In this document: positions 62,082 to 64,000 of the stretch, piece by piece
Position numbering within the stretch: the stretch's first letter is position 1
How the letters are laid out: every line of letters starts with the position of its first letter
Origin: JAGVSR01 sp033765145
Lineage (GTDB): Bacteria; Pseudomonadota; Alphaproteobacteria; Rhizobiales; Hyphomicrobiaceae
Assembly: GCA_033765145.1 (NCBI GenBank)
Contig: JANRIH010000021.1
Coordinates: 30,283 to 94,282 of the forward strand
Reading direction: 5' to 3'
DNA length: 64,000 bases
Translations under genes and position numbers: made by a program
The notes under the pieces: model-generated
Database searches by the model: none
What the model saw: the letters and a program-made list of their open reading frames with translations, nothing else
Told to the model about the DNA's origin: nothing

Positions 62082-62570
62082 TCAAAGCCCGCTGGCCGCT
62101 TTGCGGATCTCAGCCGTCACGTCGACGACCGCGTGCTCGCCCCAAACGTCATCGCGAAGATGGAAGACGTAACTGTTCGTATGCTCTGAATGCCGCACTC
62201 GTGCTTTGACGACGGCAAACGGTATCAGTGCAGCACGGTGAATTGAGAAATCGGGCTCGAACAGTACGGCGGCCAGTTGATCAAATGGATTTCGATCGAG
62301 ATTGCGAATTGAACTGAGCTGCCGCGCTCCTGGCCCACCAGTCAAACGGCGCGCCTTGATCTGATAGCGCGCGCCTACCCCGTCCTTGGCATCGTAGCCC
62401 GCAGCTGAGTTGCCTTCGCGAATCCAGTTGAAGGCTCGACAAAACAGGACCTCGGCAAGATCGCTAATGGGACTGTTAGCGCTCCGCACGATTTCACGCC
62501 GACGCAACTCGTCGAGAACAGCACCATGAGTTCGAAGAAGCTCTAGTGTTGATAGCGCCGTGACATCCAT
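62082..62570 (-). CDS. DUF6998-like, PD-(D/E)XK-fold protein
   Basis: A 162-residue protein resembling DUF6998. The pattern TLELLRTHGAVLDELRRREIVRSANSPISDLAEVLFCRA, then GYDAKDGVGARYQIKARRLTGG, contains Asp followed by Gln-x-Lys (GYDAKD...QIKAR), the arrangement of a PD-(D/E)XK nuclease-like fold. The C-terminal part (SSIRNLDRNPFDQLAAVLFEPDFSIHRAALIPFAVV) fits the same family. The ATG at 62570 was chosen; the frame is open upstream to 62768 and overlaps the helicase gene. It follows the SNF2-Mrr gene on the same strand after 142 bp, so the two may act together. Confidence 0.7.
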   Translation of the reverse strand: MDVTALSTLELLRTHGAVLDELRRREIVRSANSPISDLAEVLFCRAFNWIREGNSAAGYDAKDGVGARYQIKARRLTGGPGARQLSSIRNLDRNPFDQLAAVLFEPDFSIHRAALIPFAVVKARVRHSEHTNSYVFHLRDDVWGEHAVVDVTAEIRKAASGL

Positions 62571-62712
62571 GAGCGCAATTGTAGCTCGATTCTCTACCGG
62601 GACTGCGGGTATCACCCAACACGATCCATTAGCCAATAGAAGAGACCCCGTCATGGTCCCGGGGCGAAGCACGACCGTCGGAACGACTTCCCTCTCGATC
62701 TCAATGCTTGAG

Positions 62713-64000
62713 CTATCTAAGCAGCGCCTTTGATAGTTCCCGCATCGAAATCGGGTGCTTCTCAACAAGTGCCCACAGTTCCGGCTGTTCGATCAAGATC
62801 ACGCCTGTCGCTTGTGCCCGTGCTTTTGCTGTTGCATTGAACCGTTGGTTGGTCAGCCCGATCTTTCTGAATCGCACGAGGGGAAACTGATCTGCGTATA
62901 TGTCAGATCCCCCTTTGACATCACGAACTGCTTCCCAACCGAGCGCCCGAGAGCGAGTGGATGATTTGCACTGGATCAGTACACCCTCGTTACCGCGAAT
63001 GCCCACTACGTCTACGCCGGCGTCTGAGGGTGGCGTTAGTTGAGTATTGAATCCTTGCTTACGCCAGAGCACCGCAGCCAGACCTTCAAGAGCCCGTCCA
63101 TTCATGCGCTCCAGAACGTCTAGTGTCACAGGAGCATCCGGCGGCGGCTCTGCTCCGGGTGGCAAAATATCTTCAATATCCATTTCGACGAGTGAAACAT
63201 CCCCTGGTGGCCGTAGCATGTCGGTTGCCAAAGCTCGCTTTCGCGACAACAGTTCGTCGAGCTTGACGTCGAAGGTCTTGAAGTCCCGCGCCACGGCCAA
63301 CGGGCAGTAGACATGCACATCCTTTGTCTGACCAATCCGATAGGCGCGGTCAGTTGCTTGGTCTTCCTTCGCGGGATTCCAGTGCCGCAGGTAATGGATG
63401 ACGTGGTTTGCAGCCTGAATGTTGACGCCAAACCCCACGGCGACCGGGGATAAGATAAGTACAGAGAACCCTGGATGCCTCTGAAACGCGGTAATGATCT
63501 TCTGCCTGCTGCGATCCACGTTTGCTGATACCACGGTATCGCCGTTCACGATCTGCGGACGAAATCCGAACTCCGCATGGATGTAGTGCTGCAGCAGAAG
63601 TTGGATGTCGCGCCTCTCCGCGAACACCAACGCCTTCTCTGCCTTGTTTCTGATGCCTCGCAGAGTTTGGAGAAGCCAATCCATCTTCGGCGCCTTCCGG
63701 CGATAGGCGGCCGAGTCCTCCGGCGCGAAAGACTCGATCCCATAGTCTCGCGGATCAGCGCACACGAGGCGCAGATACTGTAGAACCGCGAAATGATGCA
63801 GTCCGTCCGGCGAATTGGCCTCCTCGTCAATCTTCGCGTTGATCCGACTGAGTGCGCCGACATACAGACTGCGCTGCTCGGCAGACATCTCGAGCCTGAG
63901 ATCGGGAACTAGGATCTTGGCCGGCAAGTCCTTTGCCACATCGGCCTTGGTCCGGCGAATGATCTGAGGCTCGATCAGCCGCCGCAGCGCTTCGACTTGC
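62713..64000 (-). CDS. SNF2-family helicase fused to Mrr-type nuclease (5' part beyond window)
   Basis: The minus strand is open from the right edge to a stop at 62713, about 429 codons. The first visible residues (QVEALRRLIEPQIIRRTKADVAKDLP) are the SNF2 linker after the first RecA domain. The second RecA domain follows, with KALVFAERRDIQLLLQHYI, ILSPVAVGFGVNIQAANHVIHYLRHWNPAKEDQATDRAYRIGQTKDVHVY (motifs V and VI). A C-terminal Mrr-like domain (about the last 130 residues) has LEGLAAVLWRKQGF, GVDVVGIRGNEGVLIQCKSS with the catalytic Asp and Gln-x-Lys. This is a defence-type architecture in which DNA translocation is coupled to cleavage. The ATPase half lies outside the window. Confidence 0.88.
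   Translation of the reverse strand, partial: QVEALRRLIEPQIIRRTKADVAKDLPAKILVPDLRLEMSAEQRSLYVGALSRINAKIDEEANSPDGLHHFAVLQYLRLVCADPRDYGIESFAPEDSAAYRRKAPKMDWLLQTLRGIRNKAEKALVFAERRDIQLLLQHYIHAEFGFRPQIVNGDTVVSANVDRSRQKIITAFQRHPGFSVLILSPVAVGFGVNIQAANHVIHYLRHWNPAKEDQATDRAYRIGQTKDVHVYCPLAVARDFKTFDVKLDELLSRKRALATDMLRPPGDVSLVEMDIEDILPPGAEPPPDAPVTLDVLERMNGRALEGLAAVLWRKQGFNTQLTPPSDAGVDVVGIRGNEGVLIQCKSSTRSRALGWEAVRDVKGGSDIYADQFPLVRFRKIGLTNQRFNATAKARAQATGVILIEQPELWALVEKHPISMRELSKALLR

Larger units (their letters stand above)
58812..64000. mobile_element. Accessory region beginning at tRNA-Ser (putative island, right end outside window)
   Basis: After tRNA-Ser the character of the DNA changes. There is a 678-bp A+T-richer gap with spaced repeats, then a ParB-domain methyltransferase with two DUF5681-like phage genes, a further short gap, and restriction-type genes on the other strand. 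One sampled line of the SNF2 gene is 52% G+C, well below the tad genes. Class II tRNA genes are common integration targets. No integrase is visible in the first 5 kb and no second copy of the tRNA 3' end was found, so the boundaries are inference. Confidence 0.5.

Noticed and set aside
61837..62172. 111-codon plus-strand frame after the DUF5681 gene
   Set aside because: It overlaps the convergent DUF6998-like gene, has no ribosome-binding site and its translation is Ser/Pro/Arg-rich.

Overview
The window is chromosomal DNA of high G+C from an alphaproteobacterium, most probably of the order Hyphomicrobiales (Rhizobiales). The grounds are GcrA, a SAM-II riboswitch ahead of metZ, a Flp/Cpa-Tad pilus locus, an Hsp20-DUF1150 pair, a FzlA-like GST-fold protein beside uppP and queG, the long two-domain type of dCTP deaminase, and lptB-rpoN-ptsN synteny. 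The species cannot be named from sequence alone.

Layout. 1-6.8 kb: edge of a glycosyltransferase gene, an alpha/beta hydrolase, a secreted hypothetical, a YeeZ-like epimerase, queG, fzlA-like, uppP and a DUF502 membrane protein. 6.9-13.4 kb: ptsN, rpoN, lptB, a single gene fusing LptC to two LptA-like domains, and an RNase D. 13.5-18.7 kb: tRNA-Leu(CAG), an NDUFA9-like protein, an FkbM methyltransferase, DUF1150 and hsp20 with a clear sigma-32 promoter, and an Uup-type ABC-F ATPase. 18.7-20.8 kb: a roughly 2 kb mini-island bounded by a 23-nt direct repeat (22/23 identical) that duplicates the 3' end of the neighbouring SDR gene. It carries a PD-(D/E)XK nuclease-like gene, a ParA-like ATPase and a small conserved hypothetical. 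20.8-24 kb: SDR, pheA, kdsB and a membrane-anchored cytochrome c. 24-32 kb: a Yej-type peptide ABC transporter with two tandem binding proteins. 32-44 kb: a UbiB-family protein, DUF2147, gcrA, argD-argF-hslO, argE, apaG, metZ and dcd. 44.5-53.7 kb: flp pilin, cpaA and cpaBCDEF-tadBC. 53.8-58.6 kb: TerB-like protein, hydrolase, mepA, msrA and two small membrane proteins. 58.8 kb to the right edge: tRNA-Ser(GGA) followed by an accessory region of visibly lower G+C. It holds spaced CAGGGATTTT repeats, a ParB-domain DNA methyltransferase with two phage-type DUF5681-like genes, and, on the other strand, a DUF6998-like nuclease-fold protein and a SNF2 helicase fused to an Mrr-type nuclease that runs off the window.

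How the genes work together. LptB, LptC/LptA and KdsB serve lipopolysaccharide synthesis and export, UppP and MepA serve the cell wall, and FzlA-like and GcrA serve division and the cell cycle. ArgD, ArgF and ArgE form arginine synthesis. MetZ is placed under SAM control by a riboswitch with a terminator downstream. The Cpa/Tad genes build a Flp pilus.

The best candidates for something undescribed are the mini-island with its nuclease-like/ParA pair, the LptC-LptA-LptA fusion, and the SNF2-Mrr/DUF6998 pair at the right edge. All calls come from reading the sequence and translations; no database search or folding program was run.
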